This document shows, piece by piece, positions 35,301 through 46,400 of a DNA stretch of 64,000 bases. The notes under the pieces were generated by a model, which saw only the letters and a list, made by a program, of their open reading frames with translations, did not search any database and had not been told where the DNA came from. Both the position numbers and the translations under genes were made by a program. How positions within the stretch are numbered: the first letter of the stretch is position 1; every line of letters starts with the position of its first letter. This DNA is from Juglans regia. Its lineage: Eukaryota > Streptophyta > Magnoliopsida > Fagales > Juglandaceae. Location of the stretch: contig NC_049901.1 of NCBI RefSeq assembly GCF_001411555.2, positions 36,652,838 through 36,716,837 of the forward strand. The letters run 5' to 3'.

Positions 35301-36837
35301 AAGAGAGATTCAAAAGTTTAAAATGCCATGCAGAGAAATTTTAAAAGAAGGTTTACAATTGGATCAGGAGCATCCTGTTGCTTGCACATGACCCATGGTA
35401 CTCCAGTGTGTTGATTCAGTGCCATTGAAGCTGCCCATCTCGAATAAGCAACTCCAGGAGTACCAATTTGGTATTCCACGAGGTCATATTCATTTTCTAT
35501 CTGCCATAGACATGTAAGCAAGCAGATTAATCAAAAGTACTGCGTGTCTGATGGGCCAATCCCAAATAAAATAATATCAGAAACATTGAAAATTAGGCCT
35601 AGAAGAAGCTATTTAGGTTGATATAACATAGGCTACAACTATATATATAAGATTGTAGGCATGTTTACATAATCCTTAAAAATGGGGTAACATTCACACT
35701 CTCAAATCAGTCTCCTTAATAAATTGATTTAATGGTAAGGCTAGCTTATGCCTTACTCATGGGGCAATATATCCACCGGCCTCGTTCTTCTCCTACCTAA
35801 AATTCGAGTTAGCAGTTGTATAGACAAGGTTGACAGTATTGTTCATTGCTAAACAAGTACATACATATAATTTTTACGTACCTGACTTAGAATTATTGGG
35901 CCTCCTTGGGGTTCAAACAATCTTTCTGCCTTCATGATATCGACGATCTTTGTGGTAAATGTTTGCATTTCAGCCTTTAATAAGAAATATCATAGACAAC
36001 TTAATTAGTTCTACATATAATTTCATAAAAAGTGAATTATCACATATTGCAAATGAACATATATAAATTACAAGCACCCTGTGATCTCTTACCTTGAATG
36101 GCCCATTGTCCGTTCTGAAGGCAATACCAGGAATGAACTTCAACCAAACAGGAAAGCCCCTGATCGAACAAGTTTATGAAAATCTGAATTTTCAATCTAT
36201 ATATATATATATAGGGCAGAGTTGTTGTGTGATCTTTACCCAAAATTCCACTCAGCACAAGCGTAGGGACCAATTCGAAGGTGCACATAAAGACCAGCTT
36301 GCTGGACTAGTTTTATGAAATGAACTATATCATACCTCCCCTGGAAATTGTACTGTAAAACACAGAGAAAATGGATGAAAAAGGCAAACAGATTTGAAGT
36401 AAATAAATCAAACTAGATAAGATGATATTTTGTATTTTATCATGGTTTACCTGTCCTCGAGAAGGCTCATGCCCATTCCAAAAGACATAAGTCTGGATGA
36501 CATCCAACCCTCCAAGTTTAGCCTTCTGAATAAGACCAGGCCACATCTGTATATAAATTCACCAAAGAAACCATAAATTAAGCCATGTCTAAACAGAAGA
36601 AGAAGAAGCTAAGTAGTCATGTGAAGATTGCAATATTCGAATGCTGGCCGTACGTACGTCAGGAGTGCTTCGTGGGTAATGAATGGATCCTGAGATAAGA
36701 ATTCTTCGTTTTCCATTGATGAGGATAGCTTTGTCGTCGTACGAGACTGTCGCGACTGCTACGGTGAAAGCGCATGAGATTATCACCAAGACAAACATGC
36801 AAAGCACGTTGATTTTAACTACTACTTTATCCGCCAT
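32356..36837 (-). CDS. BGAL: Beta-galactosidase (GH35), copy B, 18 exons, no lectin domain
   Basis: Exons in transcript order: 36837-36658, 36546-36451, 36352-36240, 36159-36093, 35974-35882, 35500-35357, 35270-35182, 35087-34982, 34870-34783, 34689-34571, 34411-34250, 34118-33943, 33826-33717, 33623-33514, 33398-33288, 32993-32883, 32769-32564, 32461-32356. All are GT-AG and in phase, giving 728 aa. Exons 2 to 17 have exactly the lengths of copy A. It has a signal peptide, acid/base E187, nucleophile E256 and the same WTELWTSW loop. It ends LVKRI at the point where copy A ends, so it also lacks the SUEL domain. I chose the ATG at 36837 because it matches copy A and has G at -3 and +4; an in-frame ATG at 36858 (MNPSSSV added) has weak context. 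The sixth exon differs from copy A at 5 of 48 residues, so the pair is similar but not newborn. Its 3' end faces that of copy A. Confidence 0.93.
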
Positions 36838-36900
36838 AACTGATGAACTTGGATTCATCGATCTGAAATTTGCGTGTTAGAGATTGGATGATATTGCTAC

Positions 36901-36908
36901 TATTTATA
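36901..36908 (-). promoter_or_regulatory. TATA box of BGAL copy B
   Basis: TATAAATA on the minus strand, 64 bp before the ATG at 36837, in the same context as in copy A. Confidence 0.65.
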
Positions 36909-37010
36909 ATACCAAAACTGATCGATATTGTTGATTAAAGCGCGCGCATGCTACTCGCTCATCACATAACTATATCTATATATATATATATCTATTTGAC
37001 GCTGAACTAT

Positions 37011-38789
37011 GTTCTTATCCTCTTGTTGTCATCTATTTCTTGCTTATTCTAATTAAGTCTGCCTAACTATATTCTTAATCAAGTTTGAATCGAAAAACCT
37101 GGCTATAAAAAAGCTGTACCTGTAACATCTGCCATTCATATTTTTTTATTTTTTATTTTAGCCGAAAATATGCATAAGTTTCGTAGCTAACTACCTCTCA
37201 AGCCCTCCATGAATGCATGCATGCATCCATCTTATTGAAGGTGATTTATGAATGTCTACTTCTAGATGTCGGCCTCCATGAAAAACTTTGCTTCCACCCT
37301 TAAAATTACACACCTAACACTTTGAACAACTTCAGAATAATATTATTTGTAAGGATTTATATGATCAATTAATGCAAAACTAAAAGATTCCAAGATGGCC
37401 AGTACCGTGAGTTCCACGTAAATATTATAAGATATATATGTTAAGGTGGAAATTAGATATATATATATATATATATATATATACGTACTATAATGTCTGG
37501 AATGGAGACAAATGATATATAGACAATTAGGCCGAAAAGCGACAGATCATCGAGCATGATGATTGATTAAGTTGAGATTCTAGCAAAAATAAATTATTAC
37601 ATATTATTGTTTTTATTACAAATATCATTACTATTTTAATTCTAGTATTTTTTGTTACAAATAATCGATATTGTCGTAAATAATCCGTCATAAATACTTC
37701 TTTTTTTTGCATTAGACGATGGTGAATTAGACATCCTAGCTAATAATTGATGGAAACCAAATTGTACGTTGAAGAACCAAAGTTTGTAAAGATCGATGTT
37801 TAAATTCAAAGAAGAAGCAAAAGCGTACAAGTACGCTAAGCAAGTGGGTTTTGGTATGCCAAGGAATTCATGCTTCAAGTATATGCAAAGCAAGATACGA
37901 AATGTCATATATATTATGGGATTAGAATATCATAGATCCTTACGTGGAAAGAAGACTTGAACAAGATGATCATATAGTTGGAAGAGAAATCATGCTATTT
38001 ATTGTTCTTTTCTTTTATCATCCCCACACCATCTTCTAATTTGTAATCAACGAAACGAAAAATTATTTATCATCCAATCATTTGATACCATATTATAAAG
38101 AATTATGGTAAGATAATGATGATTTAGAAGATGGTGGCGAATACAATTTTTCAATCATTTGATACCATATTATTATTATTATTATTATTATTTAAAAGTA
38201 AAATTTATACATTAAGAAAAGTACTATTAAGAACTCAATAATACTTGTACCTTTTTATTGATTATGTAAGCATTATTTTTAATTGGCATGACATCCTATA
38301 ATAAAATCAAAATATCGCTTACCCAAAATTTGAAAATTATATGCAATAATTATTCAATAAATTGATACAATTTGTTATAATATATTAGATTGTAAACTCT
38401 TTCTACGTTAAAAAAATCTACGGCATCACAATTAGTTGCATCAATTTATAAATTTTAGTTATCTAAATGATTTTTAATATTTATTAACCTAATTTTTGTT
38501 AACCTAATGCTTCTATATTTTTTATTTGAATAATGATATATACATGTTTATATGTACAAGTAAGGCCGTTGGGTACTAGAAAATCTTTTATTATTATTTA
38601 TTATTTTATTATTATTTAATATTATTTATTATTTTTTTATTATTATTAACAGAATATTTCAGATCATCTCAACTAATCTTTTTACGGTAGATTTTAAAAT
38701 AAAAGAATAGTTTACTTTATTTCCGCCATTAGCGAGCCAGACTCGACCTTTAAGGGTAATAATACCCTTTTAACCGGTTTACTCTTCTT
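37011..38789. other. AT-rich intergenic, microsatellites
   Basis: No gene seen. A (TA)n tract lies at about 37457-37483, an (ATT)n tract at about 38168-38191 and an ATT/TTA-rich block at about 38585-38650. Confidence 0.5.
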
Positions 38790-39004
38790 TTATCACTCAT
38801 GCTATATTTTAAATTTTTTATTTTTTATTATTATTTTTTAAGTATTTTTTTAAAATCTTTAATCATTAAAAAAAAATTAAAAAAATATATATAATTTTAT
38901 TAATAATTATTTCATTAATTATTAAGTAAAATAAAAAATTAAAAAAAATCAAATATAAAAAGAGGAATAAATTAGTAGTAAATGGGGAGTAATCTTATCA
39001 TTTT
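38790..39004. mobile_element. Foldback MITE copy next to the unnamed gene
   Basis: The right end, read on the minus strand, is AATGATAAGATTACTCCCCA followed by TTTACTACTAATTTATTCC. This resembles the left end of the element at 1581-1820 (AATGATAGGGTTACTACTCT, then CTACTACTCATTTACTACTC). The inner AT-rich part with TTTAATCATTAA-like runs is also alike. The left end is less clear, so the border near 38790 is approximate. It ends about 75 bp before the ATG of the next gene. Confidence 0.55.
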
Positions 39005-39034
39005 CCGACCTTTAAAACCCCCTTTTTTATTTTT

Positions 39035-39044
39035 TTGGCGCGAA
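39035..39044 (+). promoter_or_regulatory. E2F-type site before the unnamed gene
   Basis: TTGGCGCGAA fits the E2F consensus TTSSCGSSAA at every position and lies 36 bp before the ATG. Plant E2F/DP factors switch on S-phase genes for DNA replication and repair through such sites. Binding here is inferred from sequence only. Confidence 0.6.
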
Positions 39045-39079
39045 TTACCATCGGGTCGTCGTCTCCGATTCTCTCGACC

Positions 39080-42000
39080 ATGACCACGGTACCAGAAGTG
39101 ACCGATCTATTCGCAAGGCTCGCTTTGCACCTCAAAGCCCTAAAAGAAGAAGACGTAGAAGAAACTCTCGGTTGCTCCATTTCATTGTTTAACAAATCTC
39201 TGAACCTCGATGGAGATTCTAGGGTCAGGGTTTTGGACACAGCACTATCCCTAATGTGCTTCAAAGCGCCCCAGGTTTAGTTCTTTCCAAGCTTCTAGGA
39301 TAGGCCTTTTGGAGAGAGCGATCTATTCTAGTTTCTCATCGTGTAATTGTTCTCGTTTAGGTTTTCAATTCGATGCTCGAATATTTGGTCCAGACGATTG
39401 TCACTGTTTTGTCGTCGTCGATTTCTTGCAAAGTGTTTAGAGTTCATACGGACGAGGTTTTGTGGGTCGGGAGTTCATTTTCGCGCCATGATTGTTTGGA
39501 ATTGATTGAAGCGTGCGCCGATGTCACATGGAAGTTGGAAGGACACGGTGGGTTTGTTTAATTTTGTGAAAGTATGACTTTCAAACCGCTATTTTTCTTT
39601 TGGCTTCTTAGTGAGTTCCTTATCTTTATGATTTTGCATGTGTGGGATGTGTCTTGGTTCTGAGAATATATGTCTAACCTCTTTAAGTTCATTGCTAACA
39701 TATTTTGTGATCGGATGAACAAAGTTCTACTGAGAACCAGAGCTGCGACTCTGAATCAATGCTTGTCATTTTTCACAGATCTCACAGAGAAGTTTTTTTT
39801 ATTTTTTCTGTACTGTTCATTTGTCATCTGGATTTGACACTTGAATTATGTGATTTATGGGACCGTTACAGTCCTCTTCACTAAGTTTTTAACACATTTT
39901 TCAAATACTGCAGGGACGCTTTCGCAAATGTTATCATGTGCTCTTGTAAGATTAGTGATTTCAGCTTCTTGTTATCGATACTTATTACCATCAATTCCTG
40001 TTCTTGATCCAAGATCAATTCATAGAAGAAGCATTGCAGTTTCACAGCTGCTTTGCCAATTTCACAGAGATTTCTCATTTAAGAATTACGAAGTACCTTT
40101 CAGGTTTGCTGTTAACAGAGTTTCTATAACTGTTTTTCTTTTCCTTCCTATTGTGGGGGGACGGGAGCATTTGATGGGGCAAAATTCCTGTCACTTAAAT
40201 ACAAATGTTAAACATTTTACTTAAAAAATGTTAGTTTCCACGGGTTCCATTGGTCTCTGAAGATGACGTCAATGTTATTGAAATCCCAATTTTTAGTGAA
40301 AAGGCGAATGTAGAATTTGCAGAGATATACACCTTCTTACCACCAAATCTCAGCCCAGAACCTGATTTTAGTTTTCCTAAGTTATCCTTCCATTGACACT
40401 CTTTTCTTTTGGACTGTTTTGAGTTTTACACTACTATTGCTTCAACTTCATTAAAGAGAAAGTACTCTTACCCAATATAAAATGTTAAAGAAATTTATCC
40501 CCATTGTTTGCATAAATGTTTACGGGTATTCTGGCTCTCATAAGATTGCAGCACTCTTTAAATGTTCATAAGCACTTCTACATTTGTAAATAATTATTTA
40601 TACATCATCCTTGTGCAGGTTGCTGTCCTGGTATCTTGACCCATTAACTCTAAAGCGTGATCTTTTGAAAATTTTTCAAGATACTATGGAGAGGCCTTTC
40701 ATTTCTTTGAATGAGGAACTTCATGAGAGGATGGATTGGCGCCATACAATCCTATGCTTGGTACTTTCTCCTACAATGTTTATTGAGACCAGAGCTTTGT
40801 TACATAGCTGGCTTCTATTGACGTGAGTACATACTTCCTGATCCCATGAAATGCTCCAGCCCTTTGCATTGCTCATTGTTTTCTCTATCATTCTAGAAGG
40901 AATTGAAATGTCAGGTTAAGTTGCTTCTAAATGCATCATAATTCTTCTGTGCTTGTTACTTTCTAAAACAATGTGCATGGTTGTACCTTATTAAAAATAA
41001 AAATAATGTTCAGAGCTGTGTCGTGGTGGTCTCTAATTTGTAGATTATTTTTCAAGCTATATATACATATCTTATATTGGGATTGGAAACAAATGATGTA
41101 TAATGAATGTTCATCATTTGAAAATTATGTCCTGGTTTCATGTTTCATGGGTTTACCATCGATGAAATAGAAATATTTACTGATAAAGATAAAAATAAAA
41201 ATAAAAATGACATTTTATTTTTGAAAAATGTGTCTTTGGTTGGAATTCCCTAAGTAACCAGCTTATAGAATCTGTTTTTCTGATTTTTGTGTGCAACAGG
41301 GGTCTGGTCTCTGTGCAAGAATTTATAACCAAGTTGGTCTCAATAATACTAGATGTAATCTCCAGACCCAATTGGTGGGGCTTATCAGTAGAATTAGGAT
41401 CAAAGCTTCCGTTTTCTAATGCATATTTTCCCTACAACCACCACTTATTGAGGATCTTGGCTGGACCATTATCGACTGAACACCTTATGCAGTTTTCTTG
41501 TTCTGTAAACAAACCAGCTTCACATGCTTGGAAAGATCACGTGTCTGCAATCAAGCCAGCTGTAATGAAGACTAAAACGATTGATCACAAATCTTCTTGG
41601 TAAATTCTTACATCACTGGTCCACATGAATGCAATAGGGCTTTTACACCTTTTTGAACCAACTTCCAGAACTCATCTTTTAAATATTGCATAGCAGGGCT
41701 CTGGCAATCAACTTTCCAGATTGGTTCTATTTTGCCTCTGTTTTACTCTTCACTGAGGAACATCTTCCAGAATATTTTCATTCAAAATTCAAATTGGTGA
41801 CTGCTAAAATTGGAGAAACTCATGACATGGAACCACCTTATTCTGCTGCTGCAGCAAGGTACATTGGATGGATTCTGAGCCCCACAGCCACTAGTAAATA
41901 TCATCAGGACATTCTTGTTACTTCTTTAATTAAAATATCAGACTCGTGGATGACGCCGAAACAATTTGGTTCAGTTTCACATGACAAAGATCCAGTAAGT

Positions 42001-42711
42001 TACAATGAGAAACCAAAGAGACCCAATTTGGGTGACAACAGAGATCATACTCTCACAAAAGTGCGTGATTGTCAAACCATTGGACTCTGGCTCAAAGAAT
42101 TCCAAGACATAGGAATGTGGTACTGGAATGAAACAATCAACAGTAAGGTGTCTTGCGAGGAAAAATCACCCTATGGTCTTAATTTTCAGCAAAATGTGCT
42201 GTTCAGAAGAATCCCATTAGGCGCCTTGATTGGGTGCTCGAATAATATAGAAGAAGATGGATGTCAGATGCTGCTACATTATGCTGCAACTGGAAGAATA
42301 CTTCAGTCAGTAGAAACCAAATGCACTAAATTGAAACATGTAAAATGGAGCTCTGTGGAGTGGGAAGAATCGGTTAGATGGACAGATAAATGTAATAAGA
42401 GGGAGGCTGTAGCAGGTGCCTGTCTTGTTTTCAGTTTAACAGATACAGTTGAGAGCATGTCTGATTTATTATTTGACAGTGAAGAGAGTGGACTGCAATT
42501 TATATCCCGGTTTAAGTTAAGGGCTTGCAAGTACTTGATTAATTGTATTAAGAAGTTAATCCAGCTCACAATTGATGAAGATGTAGTGATGTTAATGGAT
42601 CTCAGCAGTAGATTGGCAAAGTGGAGGCATCAAGGGCAAGAACTGCAACAGGTTGATAAAGATCTAGATGGTGTAATTAATAGCTTGAGTCATAAATTAT
42701 CTTCACTTTAA
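39080..42711 (+). CDS. Conserved-looking plant protein of unknown function, 6 exons, 631 aa
   Basis: Exons: 39080-39274, 39361-39547, 39914-40103, 40619-40822, 41300-41599, 41697-42711. All borders are GT-AG, phases agree and the frame is open to the TAA at 42709, which strongly supports a real gene. I do not recognise the family. The N-terminal 400 residues are rich in Leu, Ile and Trp and look all-helical (for example LDTALSLMCF, FNSMLEYLVQTIVTVL, LLSWYLDPLTLKRDLLKIFQ), as in helical-repeat scaffold proteins. The long last exon has a charged middle and ends in a short amphipathic, coiled-coil-like tail (RLAKWRHQGQELQQVDKDL). I see no signal peptide, membrane span, zinc site or nucleotide-binding motif, so a nuclear or cytosolic protein is likely. 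The E2F-type site before the ATG hints at S-phase or DNA-repair expression. The ATG at 39080 follows ACC; upstream codons in frame are not ATG. Confidence 0.85.
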
Positions 42712-43413
42712 TAGTAGATTTTGTAAAGGTATAGACCCCCAGTTTATGCAGAAGTTGTTCTTTGAGTTCCAAGCCCTTTTTTTTTTTTTTTTTTTTTTTA
42801 TCTCGTGTATAGAAATGACCAAGTTGTAAAATAACACGTATCATTCTGTTGTTCAATGAGCACCTGTAACTTGCAAGAATGTGATAGTGTAACTGCATCA
42901 ATGTGATAATACAAGATCATGTATTTAAGAGAGCAATAAAGTGTGATCGAATTTCAAGTATGAGGTGGAAGAGATTATTATTGAGTTCTATGGTAGAAAT
43001 TGGCAAATCAAAATGCTATTCAAAAGGCTACTAGCACTTATTACTTTCACTTGATTCTCACAAGGCAAACTGCTTTCCCCAAGAACGATACATGACAATC
43101 CACAAACAAGTCAAAACTTCTGCTTTTATTTGTGGAGACTCTAAAGTTGTAGTAAACTCTACGAATACGTGTAAAGCTATTTGACACATGACAGCTTTCC
43201 TATACATAATACGGTATATTTGATGCATGTTTAGAATCATCTTCACTATTTACATTTGGCTTTGGCCAGGTGTTGTGTGTAATGGCTACACACTTATGCC
43301 CTCGTGCAAAGTCAAATCATTTGCCTTTGGCAACTCAGATGTGTAAGTATCTATATACTGAAGATGAACTCCTTGCTCATCATTTATTGTGTACGTATGG
43401 AAGCTTGCTATAT
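42712..43413. other. Intergenic between the unnamed gene and BGAL copy C
   Basis: The two genes converge here, about 700 bp apart. A T-run at about 42777-42799 follows the unnamed gene. The part near copy C is probably its 3' untranslated region. No further gene seen. Confidence 0.5.
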
Positions 43414-46400
43414 TTAGCTGCAGATGGCCTCAACTGAAAGCTTCTTCATGTTACCTGGACATGGATCCCCTCCAAAAACTTCGGGAGCTACGGTTACTGA
43501 ACAAGATTGTTTTCCAATGCAATTCTGCAAGAGAGAACCCAGTTTGATTGGAAGATAAGTATAAAAAGAGATGTTCGCTAACAATACTGGATCTCTAGAG
43601 GGACTTAAGAATCTAGAATCAGGTAAAGGAGTGATTTAACAAAGCATGCGAAGATTTGGGACCAAACAATGAGTACCCATGTTCTTTCAGTAACCATGGG
43701 TCTATGGTAATCCAAAACTCCAGGCTTCCAAAGAGATTGCAATAAATAATGGATGTTGATTGCAAAAGAGTCTTTGAAAGTTCCACATATCTTAGAAAGA
43801 AAAAGGAAATGATGATATAACAATATACCCTTTGAGGCGCATCATAGGACTTATGTGCATGACAACTTCCTTCTCGAAAGCTTCCACATGTTCCTTGGGG
43901 TAGTCCATAGCTAGCAAACTTTATTTGAGAGATTTTCTGCCCAGGTGGGCACCATAAATGAGCTTTGGGTCTATTGATCTTGCCAGTGGTTAGCATGCCC
44001 CAGTTCTTAAGTGTCGGCTGCCCTTCAAAGATATCAGCACAGACACTTGCCGCTGTTCTTTTTACCAAAGAAATTCCAGTTGGGTCACCACCCCATTCCT
44101 CAAACACGACCAGTAGATTGCCACTCGGATTCAGCCATGAGCGTGGAACATGGTACCTGAATATAGCAGCTTTATCATATATATTTAAAAGTGTAATAAC
44201 AAATTAAACTAAATGATGAAGAACTTTTTTCACCATCTTTGAGAGGCTTCTCCACAATTAGTTCGACATTTCTTATCGCTGTAAGTTCCAGCATAACTAC
44301 AATCGCCACAACCACCATGTGCTTTATATCCAGGCCAGTGGCGTCCGATGCTCTGACCATTTATCCATATCTGACCCTTTCCCATGCTATTCATATCCAA
44401 AGCTAATGGGTCATTGCCTTCTGGTGCTCTGAAAGTAGTCTGGAGATATCACAATATCAAGTTCATTATAATAGATTCAGAAGTGTAACCGGAATGTGTT
44501 AATTGAGGGCTGAAATTGTTCTCACCTTGTACCATGTCAAGGGTTGTTTTGTAGTCAGTAATGATCCTTCCACCCAATCAACAGAGGTACTCCCACTTAC
44601 GGTATGGAGACTTAAAGCTTCACCTTTTAGACCGATCTGCTCGGGAAGAAATGCAAAATAAGTCATTTAAATTTTTGTGAGTTGTGACCATCGTAGTGGT
44701 AAATTCTCGTTGGGAAAAATCCACTTAAGATCCTTAATAATATCGAAAATGCTTGTCAAGATTTGATCAAGGCACTTAAACTTTTTTTTTTTTAAAGTAC
44801 CTACCTATTTGCTATAAGGTAACCTACTAACACATTTAAAAAAGGAAAGAAAAGAAATCAAGCTAGCAGGGGAACAGGTTGGAACAAAAATCATATAGAG
44901 AACAAACCTTGTAAGACCATTTCTGCTTCGACAAATCTCTTGTCCCCTCATTGAGGCCCTTCAACGTGACTGGGCCTAAAACCCCAGCATTCCATGTCTC
45001 AAAATGCAGGCCAACATTCTGATACATATCAACATGAATGCAGAGAACATAAACGTCATATCTTTCTGCAATTAAAAGCGTTGTAAAGAAAATGAATCCA
45101 GGTGAGAAAACTTACCGGAAGACCCACGGCAATGCTTAGTAAAGAAATCTTGTTAATGCCAGCCGTCAGCTTCACAACGTCGCTAAAAGTTAATTTAGGA
45201 TTATCCAGTCCTCCATAAACAGTTCCTGCATTGAGCACAAGAAGCTAATGAATTAATCAAATCAAAGTTAATCCAGCAGAAGTGTTTGGCCTAATTTCGC
45301 AAGAACTGTTCTTACCTGATAGATGACCATTGATGAAAACATGCAGGGCATGGCCCGCTGAAAATATAGTGAGAAGAGGAGATTGTCCATTCTTCAGAAA
45401 TCCTTCATTTGGATCTATCTGGACACTGAGCAAGATAGTATATTAAAGTTGGGGTTAGAATATATCAGTACAAGTACTCTTCTTGCTTCGTCTCAAAGAA
45501 GGCAATGCAGTGATTGGTTTCTTTTTTTTTTTCATCGACAATTATGTACCACAGATTGTTTACCAGTGATTGGTTACTTACTCTGTCATGTACCACAAAT
45601 AATCTGTAGAATCTCTTGTGACATATACTTGTTCCCAGAGTCCATTCCTTGCGGTTGAATCATCATCATCAGCAGAGGCAGTTTCCTCGTTATATGACTC
45701 CCACGAAAATGCACTATTTACAGGCGTCATCTTCATCTGCGAGCTTTGAGCACCAAGCTGTATAGAAGTAACACTTATCAAAATCAGATGGTAAAAACTA
45801 ACAGATAATATATAAAGCAGTACTAAACTTTACATTTCAAAATAAATAGACACTTAATTATTTTGTTAAAATATCTTGCAAGGCTTTTCAAAAATCTTTC
45901 CATAAACGTTTTAATAGCTTCAGCAGGGAAATAGAGTTCTTCCTAGCTAGGTGTTTCCTCCGAATATATTTGGGCAATGCATACTCTTCTATTAATACTA
46001 ACAAGATTTTACTAGAAAAAAAATACAGATCTGAGAAGATAGATGAGAAAATATCACTTTGGTGAAGAAAGTGAAATTTGAAACTATTTAGACGTGCAAC
46101 ACACTTTTACTGAGAGAGAATTGAGATTTCATGACGTAGTGAAGAGCGTTCTCATACCCTTGCAGTGTTGAAAACAACAGTTTTGCAATCAGGAAGGATG
46201 CTGATGGACCAAGGTGGCAAGTCATATTGTGCATTTCCAAAGGACACCTTCGTGGATGATTTTGTGTCATAATTTGCAAGAAATGCAGCACAGGCGCCAG
46301 ACTTTGATTTGAATACATGAGCCTAGAATATGACACTGACGTTGAGAAAATATTGGGAAAAAAATAAAGACAGTTAATCAATAGTTCCTATATAGATGAT

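Larger units (their letters stand above)
31740..37010 (-). repeat. Right arm of the large inverted duplication (with BGAL copy B)
   Basis: Inverted partner of 16880-22230. Shared parts include the promoter with TATA box (36901-36908), every exon and intron, and the 3' flank down to about 31740. Within the flank, about 31930-32065, a short AT-rich insert has inverted ends (GTCTCGTTTATTTTCA on one strand, matching GTCTCGTTTATTTTTTCA on the other). Confidence 0.8.

Noticed and set aside
36838..36858. Alternative ATG adding MNPSSSV to copy B
   Set aside because: Weak context, very close to the predicted transcript start, and absent from copy A; kept only as an alternative.
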